64,000 nt of DNA from Granulicella sp. L60 (GTDB taxonomy: Bacteria; Acidobacteriota; Terriglobia; Terriglobales; Acidobacteriaceae): positions 1 through 64,000 of the forward strand of contig NZ_LMUR01000003.1 in the NCBI RefSeq assembly GCF_009765825.1. The letters run 5' to 3'. Made by a program: the position numbers and the translations under genes. Under the pieces are notes generated by a model. It was not told where the DNA came from. It saw only the letters and a program-made list of their open reading frames with translations, and ran no database searches. Shown piece after piece: positions 45,224 through 54,028 of this stretch (the first letter of the stretch is position 1; each line of letters opens with the position of its first letter).

Positions 45224-45958
45224 ATGTTCGCGACGCTAAAACTTGTTTTTGTTTATTTGGCCCTTGGCCCTGCGGCGGGGCTGATAGGGATTCCTTATAC
45301 GCTGATGGTTGGCGATGTCAGCCGCATGTACCGGGTGGCGATGTGGATCGCTCACGCGGGGGTGCGGGCTGCGGGTATCCGGATTGAGATGACGGGTCTG
45401 GAGAATGTTCCGGCGGGTCGAAGCTGCATCTTCATGTGCAACCATGTCTCGAACCTTGATCCGCCGGTGGTACTTCCGTTGTTGCCGGGTCGGAGTTCGG
45501 TGTTGCTGAAGAAGGAGCTGATGAGCATTCCGATCCTGGGAAAGGCGATGCAGCTGGGCAAGTTTGTGCCGGTAGAGCGCGGAAGCAGGCGCGATGCGGC
45601 GAAAGAGAGCGTTTCGGCTGCTGCGGACGCTCTGCAGTCGGGGCTGCACATCCTGGTTTACCCAGAGGGAACGCGGTCGCCGGATGGAAGGCTCTCTACG
45701 TTTAAGAAAGGTCCGTTCTTCCTGGCGCAGCAGACGGGGGCTCCGATTGTGCCGATTGCACTCTCGGGTACGCAGCTAATGATGCGCAAGGGAAGCAATG
45801 CGATCGAGCCGGGTCTGGCGCGGATTCAATTGCTGCCTGCGATCGAGTCGTCAGCTTACGCGACGCGCGAGGAGTTGATGCGGGCGGTAAGGAACGCGAT
45901 TGCACAGGCGCTGCCGGAGGAGATGAAGCCGGCGGACTACTTGACGATGGCGTTGTAG
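45224..45958 (+). CDS. plsC: 1-acyl-sn-glycerol-3-phosphate acyltransferase
   Basis: A membrane-bound lysophosphatidate acyltransferase of 244 residues. The N-terminal hydrophobic anchor is followed by the catalytic CNHVSNLDPP (HX4D), FVPVERGSR, and YPEGTRSPDGRL (acceptor binding). Makes phosphatidate for phospholipids. The 3' end overlaps the convergent SPOR gene by 22 bp. Confidence 0.93.
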   Translation: MFATLKLVFVYLALGPAAGLIGIPYTLMVGDVSRMYRVAMWIAHAGVRAAGIRIEMTGLENVPAGRSCIFMCNHVSNLDPPVVLPLLPGRSSVLLKKELMSIPILGKAMQLGKFVPVERGSRRDAAKESVSAAADALQSGLHILVYPEGTRSPDGRLSTFKKGPFFLAQQTGAPIVPIALSGTQLMMRKGSNAIEPGLARIQLLPAIESSAYATREELMRAVRNAIAQALPEEMKPADYLTMAL

Positions 45959-46659
45959 CCGTCAGATTGCAGGCGAAGGCGCATGGCGTCGGCGTCTTTT
46001 TTCGTGGCGAAGGGGCCGACCTGTACGTGGAGCAGCTTGTCCTGCGGGGTCTGGTGTATGGCTACGGTGTAGCCGCGTTTTTTGAGGGCAGTTGCTAGGA
46101 TGTTCGCATCTTCCTGGTGGGAGACGGCGGCGACTTGCACTACGGCGGTGCCGGTGGGTGAGACTGCTGGAGCGGGTGGCGGCGGGGGACCTGGTTTGGA
46201 AGGTGCTTCAGCACGTTTAGTGGTGTCGGGCTTAGTGGTGTCGGTGGTTGAGACTACTGTTCTGAGCAGGGCGGCCTGAGGCTGGCTCGTGGTCTGGGCG
46301 GAGACGTCGTGGGACGTTGCCGCGGGCTGGTCAGTGGCGTCTGAGGCGGCGTCTGTGGAAGACGGCTGGCGGCTGTTCGCGGCGGATGGGGTCAGCGGGC
46401 TGGCGGGTGAGGGCTTGGAGTTATCGCTGTCGGTGTCTGAAGAGACGGCGTCTGAGGCGGCGGAGGCTGACGCGGCGGTAGTTGGAGGCGCGGATCGGCG
46501 GCCGAGGGAGTATCCGAAGCCGAAGAAGGCTCCGCAGAGCAGGGCCAGGCCGAGGAAGATGCCGATGATGGTGGTGGTTCCGAGGGAGATCTCACGGTCC
46601 TGTGGGTCGATGTCGTGAAGATCGTCTAAGTCGCGGTCTCTGTCGTATAGGGTGTTCAC
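45937..46659 (-). CDS. SPOR-domain membrane protein
   Basis: A 240-residue bitopic protein: acidic N-terminus, a transmembrane helix (IIGIFLGLALLCGAFFGFGY, residues about 31-50), a Ser/Ala/Pro/Thr-rich linker of 110 residues and a C-terminal SPOR domain (VVQVAAVSHQEDANILATAL, HVQVGPFATKKDADAM). SPOR domains bind denuded glycan strands at the division septum. It begins just after the slipin stop, so the two are likely cotranscribed. Confidence 0.9.
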   Translation of the reverse strand: MNTLYDRDRDLDDLHDIDPQDREISLGTTTIIGIFLGLALLCGAFFGFGYSLGRRSAPPTTAASASAASDAVSSDTDSDNSKPSPASPLTPSAANSRQPSSTDAASDATDQPAATSHDVSAQTTSQPQAALLRTVVSTTDTTKPDTTKRAEAPSKPGPPPPPAPAVSPTGTAVVQVAAVSHQEDANILATALKKRGYTVAIHQTPQDKLLHVQVGPFATKKDADAMRLRLQSDGYNAIVK

Positions 46660-46661
46660 TG

Positions 46662-47450
46662 TCAGGCCTTCTCCTTGGTGGCGTCAGGGGTTGAGTCGGA
46701 GGGCGTGAATGTTCGGTTGAGCAGGTTCATCAGCTCCATGGGGAGGGGGAAGACGATGGTGGTGTTCTTCTCGACGCCGATCTCGGTGAGGGTCTGGAGG
46801 TAGCGGAGCTGGAGGGTCATGGGCTGGGTGGCCATGAGCGCGGCGGCTTCGACGAGCTTGGCGGCGGCGTTGAACTCGCCTTCGGCGTGGATGATCTTGG
46901 CGCGGCGCTCGCGCTCGGCTTCGGCCTGCTTGGCCATGGCGCGCAGCATGCTCTCGGGCATATCAACCTGCTTGACTTCGACGGAGACGACTTTGACGCC
47001 GAAGGGTGCGGTGTGGCCGTCGATGATGCTCTGGATACGGAGGTTGAGGGCTTCGCGGTGGGCGAGGAGGCCGTCGAGATCGACTTCACCGAGGACGGAG
47101 CGCAGGGTGGTCTGGGCGAACTGGGAGGTCTGGTAGATGTAGTTGGCGACTTCGATGACGGCGCGGGTGGGGTCGACGACGCGGAGGGTGATGACGGCGT
47201 TGACCTTGAGGGTGACGTTGTCGCGGGTGATGACGTCCTGCGGGGGGACTTCCATGGCCTCCTGACGGAGGCTGACGCGGACGATCTGGTCGAGCGGACG
47301 GAAGACCCAGATGACGCCCGGTCCTTTGGCTGCCTCCTTCACCCTGCCCAGGCGGAAGATCACGCCTCGCTCGTACTCCTTCAGGATATTCAGGGAGTTG
47401 GCAAGGTAGAGCAGGACGATGACGACGGCGAACAGGAGTGGGAGCGACAT
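46662..47450 (-). CDS. Slipin (SPFH/band 7 membrane protein)
   Basis: A stomatin-like protein of 262 residues: one N-terminal membrane helix, [12 protein letters not shown] and the SPFH domain ([21 protein letters not shown] is its core), then a helical [17 protein letters not shown] segment that forms oligomers. Associates with ordered membrane regions. No NfeD gene is next to it, although slipins often pair with one; an nfeD lies 6.6 kb away. Confidence 0.93.
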   Translation of the reverse strand: MSLPLLFAVVIVLLYLANSLNILKEYERGVIFRLGRVKEAAKGPGVIWVFRPLDQIVRVSLRQEAMEVPPQDVITRDNVTLKVNAVITLRVVDPTRAVIEVANYIYQTSQFAQTTLRSVLGEVDLDGLLAHREALNLRIQSIIDGHTAPFGVKVVSVEVKQVDMPESMLRAMAKQAEAERERRAKIIHAEGEFNAAAKLVEAAALMATQPMTLQLRYLQTLTEIGVEKNTTIVFPLPMELMNLLNRTFTPSDSTPDATKEKA

Positions 47451-47585
47451 TTGGTGGAACCTCTGGCGAGCCGGGAAGCTGGCACACCCGTTGCGATTGT
47501 AAAGCAGATGCGAGGGCCGGAGGCCGGGCAGGTCTCAAGCTCGTTACCCGGTACGGAGCGGGAGGCGCGGCGGCTGTCAGTTCAT

Positions 47586-47716
47586 GGGTTACCCCCCTCC
47601 CCTGGGGGTAGGTGTAGCTAAGTTATTTAGATACAGCCATATACTAAAATTGGAACGTGCAAAATTCTCATTCTAAACGGCTTACGGGTAAATATTTCTT
47701 ATAAAACGACTTAGGG
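47586..47716 (+). repeat. Dispersed repeat family B, copy 2
   Basis: A 131-bp element of the same length and orientation as the one at 27461-27590, starting with GGGTTACCCCCC-TCCCC and ending ACTTAGGG. The last 57 bp (47659-47715) are the conserved part. It lies in a 509-bp gap between two minus-strand genes, with no plus-strand gene upstream for 1.6 kb, yet a plus-strand terminator-like hairpin follows at once. Confidence 0.65.
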
Positions 47717-47756
47717 CTCAGCGTGTGTGCTGAGCCCTGGAGTCCGACCTTTTTTT
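47714..47756 (+). terminator. Hairpin with delayed T-run after repeat B copy 2
   Basis: GGGCTCAGC (47714-47722), GTGTGT loop, GCTGAGCCC (47729-47737), then 12 nt later seven T. As there is no plus-strand protein gene, it would end a transcript of the repeat. Confidence 0.5.
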
Positions 47757-47897
47757 GATCCTACTTCTATTCTAGTGGATGGAGTGAAACTAATACGTCA
47801 TGGTTTGGTGGTTTTGTTTTGGCTTTTAAGTGTTTCTATTTCAATATGTTACGAAATGATGTTTGGGATCTGAGGGCTGGGATGGGGTTGACAGGTC

Positions 47898-47937
47898 TAA
47901 AGACGACGAGGACATGCCCGGAAGCATGTCCTCGTCT
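47898..47937 (-). terminator. Terminator of the outer-membrane barrel gene
   Basis: A perfect 13-bp stem (47905-47917 with 47924-47936) downstream of the stop at 47960 on the minus strand, followed by GTCTTT. The T-run is weak. Confidence 0.55.
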
Positions 47938-47959
47938 TGAGTTCTGAGTTTGTGTGTGG

Positions 47960-48646
47960 CTAGAAGCGGAGGAAGAAACCGAAGCCGGGTTCGATGCTGG
48001 TGGTGTGTTGCTGGATGGTGAGGTAGTTGGTCTCGAAGTCCGGGGCTTTGAAGAAGGCTTCGCGGAACTGGGCGCGAACGCCGAAGTGGGTGGAGACGAG
48101 GGCTTCGGCACCGACGGAGTAGTAGTAGGTGGCGCGGGCCTGCGGGAGGTAGCCGAGACCGCCGCCGGGGGTGGGGCGGAAGTCTGTGGTTCCGGCACCG
48201 ACGGCGACGAATGGATTGATGCCGTAGTACTTCTTCGGTGCGTGGACGACGTATCCGAAGGTGTATTCGGCGGCGTTCTGCTGGATACCGCCGGAGGATG
48301 GGGGATTCAGGATGCCGAGGGGGGTGAAGGTGTCGGTGTAGCGGGCGTATCCGTAGTTGAACTCAAAGCCGACGAAGGGCTTGACGGTGTAGCGGACGGT
48401 GACCAGGGCGCCAACGGTGTTGCCGGGGTGCAGGCTGACGGTGGTGGGTACGGCTTCGACGACGGCAGTGCCGCTGGAGTTGCTGTTGAGGACGCCGATG
48501 CCGCTGACGGCGAGATCGAGGCGGGAGAGTTGTTTGTCGAGGGCCGGGTTCTGGGACACTTGAGCGTTTGCGATGGATCCTGCCGAGGCTACCAGCAGAC
48601 AGAAGATGACACTCCGGGCACAGAACAGGCGAGGTACATTCAACAT
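47960..48646 (-). CDS. Outer-membrane beta-barrel protein
   Basis: A 228-residue protein with a signal peptide (cleavage near IANAQ), alternating amphipathic strands (VRYTVKPFVGFEFNYGYARY, AEYTFGYVVHAP, ATYYYSVGAEALV) and a terminal FFLRF ending in Phe, the recognition signature for outer-membrane assembly. Role unknown. ATG at 48646 is preferred over TTG at 48649. Confidence 0.85.
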   Translation of the reverse strand: MLNVPRLFCARSVIFCLLVASAGSIANAQVSQNPALDKQLSRLDLAVSGIGVLNSNSSGTAVVEAVPTTVSLHPGNTVGALVTVRYTVKPFVGFEFNYGYARYTDTFTPLGILNPPSSGGIQQNAAEYTFGYVVHAPKKYYGINPFVAVGAGTTDFRPTPGGGLGYLPQARATYYYSVGAEALVSTHFGVRAQFREAFFKAPDFETNYLTIQQHTTSIEPGFGFFLRF

Positions 48647-48692
48647 CAAGACGAAACTCCCTTAGGCGAAAACTGCTGTTTTTAGTCTACTC

Positions 48693-48902
48693 TGTCCTGC
48701 CGGACGGACCCACTTCACGTGGGGTGGTTACTTCGTGACTTGTGTACTTTAGACGTGGCAGGTTGAGGATGGTGGGCCTCCCGTTGGCCGGCGCGATGTT
48801 GACTCCGACCAGCGGTAGGACGTTGGGTGATGATCCTGCCGCGACAAGGTATACATGTCACGAAGTGACCGCCCGCTGCGCAGGCGGCCCGTCGGGCAGG
48901 AC
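48693..48902. repeat. Dispersed hairpin repeat family A, copy 2
   Basis: Starts TGTCCTGCCGGACGG and ends CGTCGGGCAGGAC, with TTCGTGAC and its complement GTCACGAAGTGACC near the two ends. 210 bp, the longest copy. Lies between the barrel gene start and the reductase stop. Confidence 0.75.
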
Positions 48903-48917
48903 CTATCTTCTCTATCT

Positions 48918-50093
48918 TTAGTAGACGTCTCGCTGATACCGCTTTTGCTTCTTCATCGTGGCGAGATACTCTGCCGCGTGGTCGAGTGTGCCGTTGGAGC
49001 CTCTGGCGATGACATCGAGCAGGGCAAGTTCTACATCTTTCGCCATGCGGGTTGCGTCGCCGCAGACGTAGAAGTAGGCTCCGCGCTCGAGCCAGTCATA
49101 GAGTTCCTTGGAACGCTCCTGCATGCGGTCCTGCACGTAGACCTTCTTAGCCTGATCGCGTGAGAAGGCGGTGTCGAGGCGAGTGAGTACGCCGTCCTTC
49201 TGCATTCCTAGGAATTGATCTTTGTATAAGAAGTCGAGGGCTTCGCGCTGCTCGCCGAAGAAGAGCCAGTTGTCACCGGGGTGGCCGAGGGCCTGACGCT
49301 CTTCGAGGAAGGAGCGGAACGGGGCGATGCCGGTGCCGGGGCCGATCATGATGACGGGCGCGGAGTTGTCTTCGGGCAGGCGGAAGTTCTGGTTGGCGTG
49401 GAGGAAGATCGGCATGATGGCGCCGAGGGGGGCGCGCTCGCCGAGGTGTCCGCTAGCAAGGCCCTGGCGCTCGCGGCCGTGGGCGTCGTAGCGGACGACG
49501 CGGACGGTGGTCTGGACGTCGTTGGGGTGCATGACCTGGCTGGAGGCGATGGAGTACATGCGCGGGGTGAGGCGGGCGAGGATGTTGAAGAGCTGCTGCG
49601 GCTCTTTGACGATGCCGGGGAAGTCGGTTGCGAGGTCGACGAACTCGCGGCCCCAGCAGTACTCTTCGGCGCGGGCTTTGTTGTCGGGGCCGGTCATGAC
49701 TTTGAGGCCTTCGATCTCGGGGGCGAGCTTGGCGAACTGGGTGACGCTGCCACGGGTGAGTTTGCCGATGGCGAGGCGGGTGCGCAGGGCTTCGTCGAGA
49801 TCGATGTCGACCTTGTAGTGATCGAGCACGCGCTCATCGCCTTTGAAGCCGAGAGCTTTGAGGACTTCGTCCACGGCCTGGCGGCGGTTCTCGGGCAGAA
49901 TGCCGACGGCATCGCCTGGGGTGTAGGTCATGCCTTCGTCCAGCGTGAGCTCGACGTGGCGGGTTTCTTTCTCGGAGCCCTCGCCTGTGAGTAGCTCGTT
50001 CACCGTGATGGTCGACATAAACGGGTTGTTGCGTGTGTACTTCGACGCGTGCCCGGTCGCAGCCTTCGCTTCCTGTTCCACAACTTCAGTCAT
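48918..50093 (-). CDS. CysJ-like FAD/NADPH oxidoreductase
   Basis: A 391-residue flavoprotein of the ferredoxin-NADP reductase superfamily with the FAD motif RMYSIASS, the NADPH motif GPGTGIAPFRSFLEER, and YVCGDATRMAKDVE; it ends RYQRDVY as CysJ does. The flavodoxin-like domain of CysJ is missing, so electrons must go to a separate partner (for example a sulfite reductase or ferredoxin) not seen here. Confidence 0.9.
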   Translation of the reverse strand: MTEVVEQEAKAATGHASKYTRNNPFMSTITVNELLTGEGSEKETRHVELTLDEGMTYTPGDAVGILPENRRQAVDEVLKALGFKGDERVLDHYKVDIDLDEALRTRLAIGKLTRGSVTQFAKLAPEIEGLKVMTGPDNKARAEEYCWGREFVDLATDFPGIVKEPQQLFNILARLTPRMYSIASSQVMHPNDVQTTVRVVRYDAHGRERQGLASGHLGERAPLGAIMPIFLHANQNFRLPEDNSAPVIMIGPGTGIAPFRSFLEERQALGHPGDNWLFFGEQREALDFLYKDQFLGMQKDGVLTRLDTAFSRDQAKKVYVQDRMQERSKELYDWLERGAYFYVCGDATRMAKDVELALLDVIARGSNGTLDHAAEYLATMKKQKRYQRDVY

Positions 50094-50277
50094 CTCTCTA
50101 TGGTAAAACGCATCGTGCGAAAATGCATGCGCTTTCCGGGCAAAAGAAGCAGTCGGAGGGGATTCGCGGCTTCCACAAGGCGGCGCGGCAGCTATACTGA
50201 AGCAGCGCGAAGGCTCGAGTTCCGATTAGACTGGAGATCGGCCCGCTGCGATACGTGAGTTGACGCAAAGCAGCGAT

Positions 50278-50361
50278 GCGGGAGTGGCGAAATGGCAGAC
50301 GCACTTGGTTTAGGTCCAAGCGGAGCAATCCGTGGGGGTTCGAGTCCCTTCTCCCGCACCA
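50278..50361 (+). tRNA. tRNA-Leu (TAG)
   Basis: An 84-nt class II tRNA: acceptor GCGGGAG/CTCCCGC, anticodon stem CTTGG/CCAAG with loop TTTAGGT (anticodon TAG), a variable arm, GTTCGAGTC and encoded CCA. Confidence 0.95.
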
Positions 50362-50397
50362 AATTTCTGTAGCAAAACCTGATGGAAAAGAGATTCG

Positions 50398-50706
50398 ATG
50401 AGCCAGCAAAATCCTCAAGCCGACCAGCCCCAGCTCAAGCTCACCACTACCGAGGACTATCGCGATGGCTATGCCAACAGCGTGCAGGTTCGGATGAGCG
50501 TGTGGGACTTCTTCCTTGTCTTCGGCACGATGTCGCAGGACAACCCTGAGGAGCTGAACGTGAAGAACTTCCAGGGCATCTATCTGAGCCCGCAGCAGGC
50601 AAAGGCGCTGTGGAACGTGCTTGGACATAACCTGTCGCAGTATGAGCAGACGTTCGGCACGCTGTCGCTCGAGCCTGTTCCGCAAGTGGACGGCCCTGTT
50701 CACTAA
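50398..50706 (+). CDS. DUF3467 protein
   Basis: A 102-residue soluble protein: YRDGYANSVQVRMSVWDFFL and YLSPQQAKALWNVL fit DUF3467, a small family of unknown function. Lies 36 nt after tRNA-Leu and 4 nt before the next gene, so it may be read through from the tRNA promoter. Confidence 0.85.
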   Translation: MSQQNPQADQPQLKLTTTEDYRDGYANSVQVRMSVWDFFLVFGTMSQDNPEELNVKNFQGIYLSPQQAKALWNVLGHNLSQYEQTFGTLSLEPVPQVDGPVH

Positions 50707-50710
50707 AAGC

Positions 50711-52357
50711 GTGCGACCTCCAGGCAGTGCAGTTGATGATCGCGGTGACGGTGGGCTGGCAGACATTCCTTTGTGGATGCTCTATCCGCTGTTTTTTGTC
50801 GCGGTGTATCTCTCGCACTTCCGGCTGCTTCGTCTGCCATATTTCTGGGACGAGGGAGGGTATTACATTCCGGCGGCGTGGGATTTTTTTCGCACGGGCA
50901 CGCTGATTCCGCAGAGCACGGTGACGAACGCGCATCCGCCGCTGCCATCGATTCTGCTGGCTGGGTGGTGGCATCTTTCGGGCTATGTGGTGAGCGGGAC
51001 GCGCACGCTGGTGTGCCTGGTTGCGGCGGCGGCTCTGCTGGGCGTTTATAAGCTGGCACGGGAGCTTACGAGTACGCCGGTGGCGGCGGTTACGGTGGTG
51101 CTGACGGCGATCTATCCGGTGTGGTTTGCGCAGAGTACGCTGGCGCATGCGGATATCTTTGCGGCGGCGTTTACGCTTTGGGGACTGGCTTTTTACTTCG
51201 ATCGGGCGGATGTTGAAGGTGGCGTCGCTGCGCCGATTTCGCATGGGAGTGCGCTGTGGACGGCGGGGATGTTTTCTCTGGCGGTGCTTTCGAAGGAGAC
51301 CGCGATTGTTACTCCGGCTGCGCTTGCGGGGTGGGAGATTTATCTGTTTCTCCGGGATCTGTTTCTGAAGGATCGGGGGGACGCGGTTTTGCGGCGGCTG
51401 CATCTGGCGTGGGCTGGGGCGCTGGCTCTGCCGATTCTGCCGCTGGTGGCGTGGTACGCGTATCACTTTCACCGGACTGGATTTGTGTTCGGGAATCCTG
51501 AGTTTCTTCGCTACAACGCGACGGCGAATCTTACGGTCTACCGCATCTTGCTTTGTCTTTATCACCGGTTGCTGCACCTGACGGCGCACATGAATATGTT
51601 CGTGCCGGTGGTGTGCGCGATTGCGGCGGCTTTGATTCCGGTGGCGGCGACGAATAAAAGGCTGCCGATTTCGCGTCCCGCGCTTAAGGCTATCGGGATT
51701 GTGCTGCTGGCGAACTGGGTCGCGTTTTCGGTGCTTGGCGGGGCGTTGCTGACTCGATATCTTCTGCCGATGTTTCCGCTGGTGCTGGTGGTGTGCGTAA
51801 ACACTTGGCGTCGGCGGATGCCGGAGCGGTGGCTGTTGATTGCGGGACTGAGCGCGGCGGCGTTTCTGGCGGGGATCTGGATCAATCCGCCGTATGCTTT
51901 TGCGCCTGAGGACAACCTGACGTATCGCGATATGATCGTGCTTCATCAGCATGCTGTACGGTTTATCGATCAGCACTATCCAGCGGCGACGGTGTTGACG
52001 GCGTGGCCTGCGACGTCGGAGTTGAGCCGTCCGGAGCTTGGTTATACGGACCATCCGGTGAAGACAGTCGCGCTGCAGAACTTTGCTGCGGACCAGATTC
52101 AACAGGCTGCGGCTGATCCGGGAAGCTACGACGTTGCGCTGATCTTTTCGACCAAGTGGGAGCCGCCGGCAGAGAAGGTTGATCTTGGGCGACGCAATCA
52201 GTCAGACGATACGAAGTACTTCGACTTTCACCATGATCTGCCGCCGTCGGAGGTGGCTGCGATTCTTCATGGGCAGGTGGTGTGGCAGGCTCATCGCAGG
52301 GGGGAGTGGGCGGCGGTGATTCACTTTCCGCGTATCGTCGAGGCGAGCCTGCGCTGA
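50711..52357 (+). CDS. GT39-like integral membrane glycosyltransferase (second)
   Basis: A roughly 548-residue protein with about nine to eleven helices. The first external loop LPYFWDEGGYYIPAAWDF has the acidic DE motif of PMT/ArnT-type transferases; YPVWFAQSTLAHADIFAAAF is also seen in the family. The start is unsure: GTG 50711 follows the DUF3467 stop by 4 nt, with no clear SD; ATG 50777 is the alternative. It is not a close copy of the protein at 40193. Confidence 0.82.
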   Translation: MRPPGSAVDDRGDGGLADIPLWMLYPLFFVAVYLSHFRLLRLPYFWDEGGYYIPAAWDFFRTGTLIPQSTVTNAHPPLPSILLAGWWHLSGYVVSGTRTLVCLVAAAALLGVYKLARELTSTPVAAVTVVLTAIYPVWFAQSTLAHADIFAAAFTLWGLAFYFDRADVEGGVAAPISHGSALWTAGMFSLAVLSKETAIVTPAALAGWEIYLFLRDLFLKDRGDAVLRRLHLAWAGALALPILPLVAWYAYHFHRTGFVFGNPEFLRYNATANLTVYRILLCLYHRLLHLTAHMNMFVPVVCAIAAALIPVAATNKRLPISRPALKAIGIVLLANWVAFSVLGGALLTRYLLPMFPLVLVVCVNTWRRRMPERWLLIAGLSAAAFLAGIWINPPYAFAPEDNLTYRDMIVLHQHAVRFIDQHYPAATVLTAWPATSELSRPELGYTDHPVKTVALQNFAADQIQQAAADPGSYDVALIFSTKWEPPAEKVDLGRRNQSDDTKYFDFHHDLPPSEVAAILHGQVVWQAHRRGEWAAVIHFPRIVEASLR

Positions 52358-52408
52358 CGAACGGGCAGGTGGTTCGTCTGTAGAACGCGACGCTCTATAC
52401 TCATACGT

Positions 52409-54028
52409 GTGCTGAGCCTCCACACACTTCGCCGCATTCTGCCGACTCTTCTGCTCCTCTGCACGCCTTTTGCACATTCTCAGTCCGCGCCGTCTGCTGA
52501 CACGGGCGGGCGGGTTGTTTTGGTGCTGCCCTTCGACAATCGCTCCGGGCAGTCGAACCTTGGGTGGATCGGCGATTCGTTTCCCGACACGCTGAATCAG
52601 CGGCTTACCTCTTCGGGGTTTCTTACGATTACGCGCGATGACCGACAGTATGCGCTGGATCATCTTGGGCTGCCGATTGATTTTCGTCCGTCGCGGGCTA
52701 CGACTATTCGCATCGCCCAGACGCTCGATGCCGACTTCGTGATTGTGGGGAGCTACACGATTGAGAACGACCATATCGCGGCGCAGGCGCAGGTGCTTGA
52801 GGTGAACAAGCTAAAGCTGTCGGAGGCGCTGGTTGATTCGAGTCCGCTGGCGCGGCTGTTCGACCTGGAGAACGCGATTGCGTGGAAGGTTGCGCGGCAG
52901 ATCGATCCTCATTTCAACATCGCGCAGCAGACCTTTCTCTCGTCTTCTGAGGGGATTCGGTTGAGTGCGTTTGAAAACTATATTCGTGGGACCGACGCTA
53001 CGACGGCGCAGGAGCGCATCAAGCGGCTGCAACAGGCGGTGCAGGAGAATCCTAACTATCCGGCTGCGCTGCTTGCGCTGGGTAAGGCGCAGTTTGCGCA
53101 GCGCGACTACGACCAGGCTGCGACGACGCTGGCGAAGATTCAACGTTCGGATCGGCGCGCTCTTGAGGCGGGATTTTATATTGGGCTGGCGCGATTTAAT
53201 TCAGGGAAGTATGCGGAGGCTGAGTCTGCGTTTGCCTTCGTTGCGAGCAGGCTTCCGCTGCCCGAGGTGGTGAACAATCAGGCTGTGGCTTCGAGCCGTC
53301 AGGGGCACGATGCGGTTCCGCTGTTTCAACGGGCGTCGACTGCTGATCCGAGCGATGTGGACTATCACTACAACGTGGCTGTGGCGCTGCTTCGGCGAGG
53401 CGACTTTGCGGGAGCGCAGCGTGAGGTGGACCAGACGCTGAAGCTGCGGCCTACCGATACGGAGGCGACGCAGCTGAAGGCTATGATCTCTGCGGGGCGG
53501 GCGCTGCCGGCTGCGGCGAAGGTTGCGAGTTCCACTGACACAGTGCCGAGTTTCGATCCGCTTGAGCGGATTCGACGGACGTACTCCGAAAGTTCGTTTC
53601 GTCAGGCGGCATTCCAGCTTGACCAGATGCGCGCTGCCCGGATGGCTACGCTGCCTCCGGCGGAGCAAGCTGCGCAGTACGCACAGCTTGGGCACGACTA
53701 TCTTGCGCAGGGTTTGATTCCTGAGGCTGAGCACGAGTTTCAGACGGCGATCTCTGCTGACTCTTCGAGTGCTGCGGCTCATGCGGGGCTTGCGCAGGTG
53801 CGGGAACATAGCGGCGATAGTGCGGACGCGCGGGCGGAGGCTCAGACGGCGATCAGGCTGCATCCGAGCACGGATGCTTATCTTGTGCTGGCGCGGCTTG
53901 ATCTTCAGGCGAATCAGTTGGAGTCTTCTGCGTCGGATGTGAAGAAGGCGCTGCAGATCGATCCTAAGGACTCGGCTGCGCTGGGGATGAAGCAGGCGCT
54001 GCAGACTCGTGGGCAGGCTTTGCCATGA
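52409..54028 (+). CDS. Secreted TPR-repeat protein
   Basis: A 539-residue protein with a signal peptide (LLLLCTPFAHSQS), a TolB-N/FlgO-like domain (VVLVLPFDNRSGQSNLGWIG, ADFVIVGSYT) and several tetratricopeptide repeats (for example ALLALGKAQFAQRDYDQA, YHYNVAVALLRRGDFAGA, AHAGLAQVREHSGDSADA). TPRs suggest a periplasmic assembly scaffold. Start GTG 52409. Its TGA overlaps the ATG of the NfeD gene. Confidence 0.85.
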   Translation: MLSLHTLRRILPTLLLLCTPFAHSQSAPSADTGGRVVLVLPFDNRSGQSNLGWIGDSFPDTLNQRLTSSGFLTITRDDRQYALDHLGLPIDFRPSRATTIRIAQTLDADFVIVGSYTIENDHIAAQAQVLEVNKLKLSEALVDSSPLARLFDLENAIAWKVARQIDPHFNIAQQTFLSSSEGIRLSAFENYIRGTDATTAQERIKRLQQAVQENPNYPAALLALGKAQFAQRDYDQAATTLAKIQRSDRRALEAGFYIGLARFNSGKYAEAESAFAFVASRLPLPEVVNNQAVASSRQGHDAVPLFQRASTADPSDVDYHYNVAVALLRRGDFAGAQREVDQTLKLRPTDTEATQLKAMISAGRALPAAAKVASSTDTVPSFDPLERIRRTYSESSFRQAAFQLDQMRAARMATLPPAEQAAQYAQLGHDYLAQGLIPEAEHEFQTAISADSSSAAAHAGLAQVREHSGDSADARAEAQTAIRLHPSTDAYLVLARLDLQANQLESSASDVKKALQIDPKDSAALGMKQALQTRGQALP

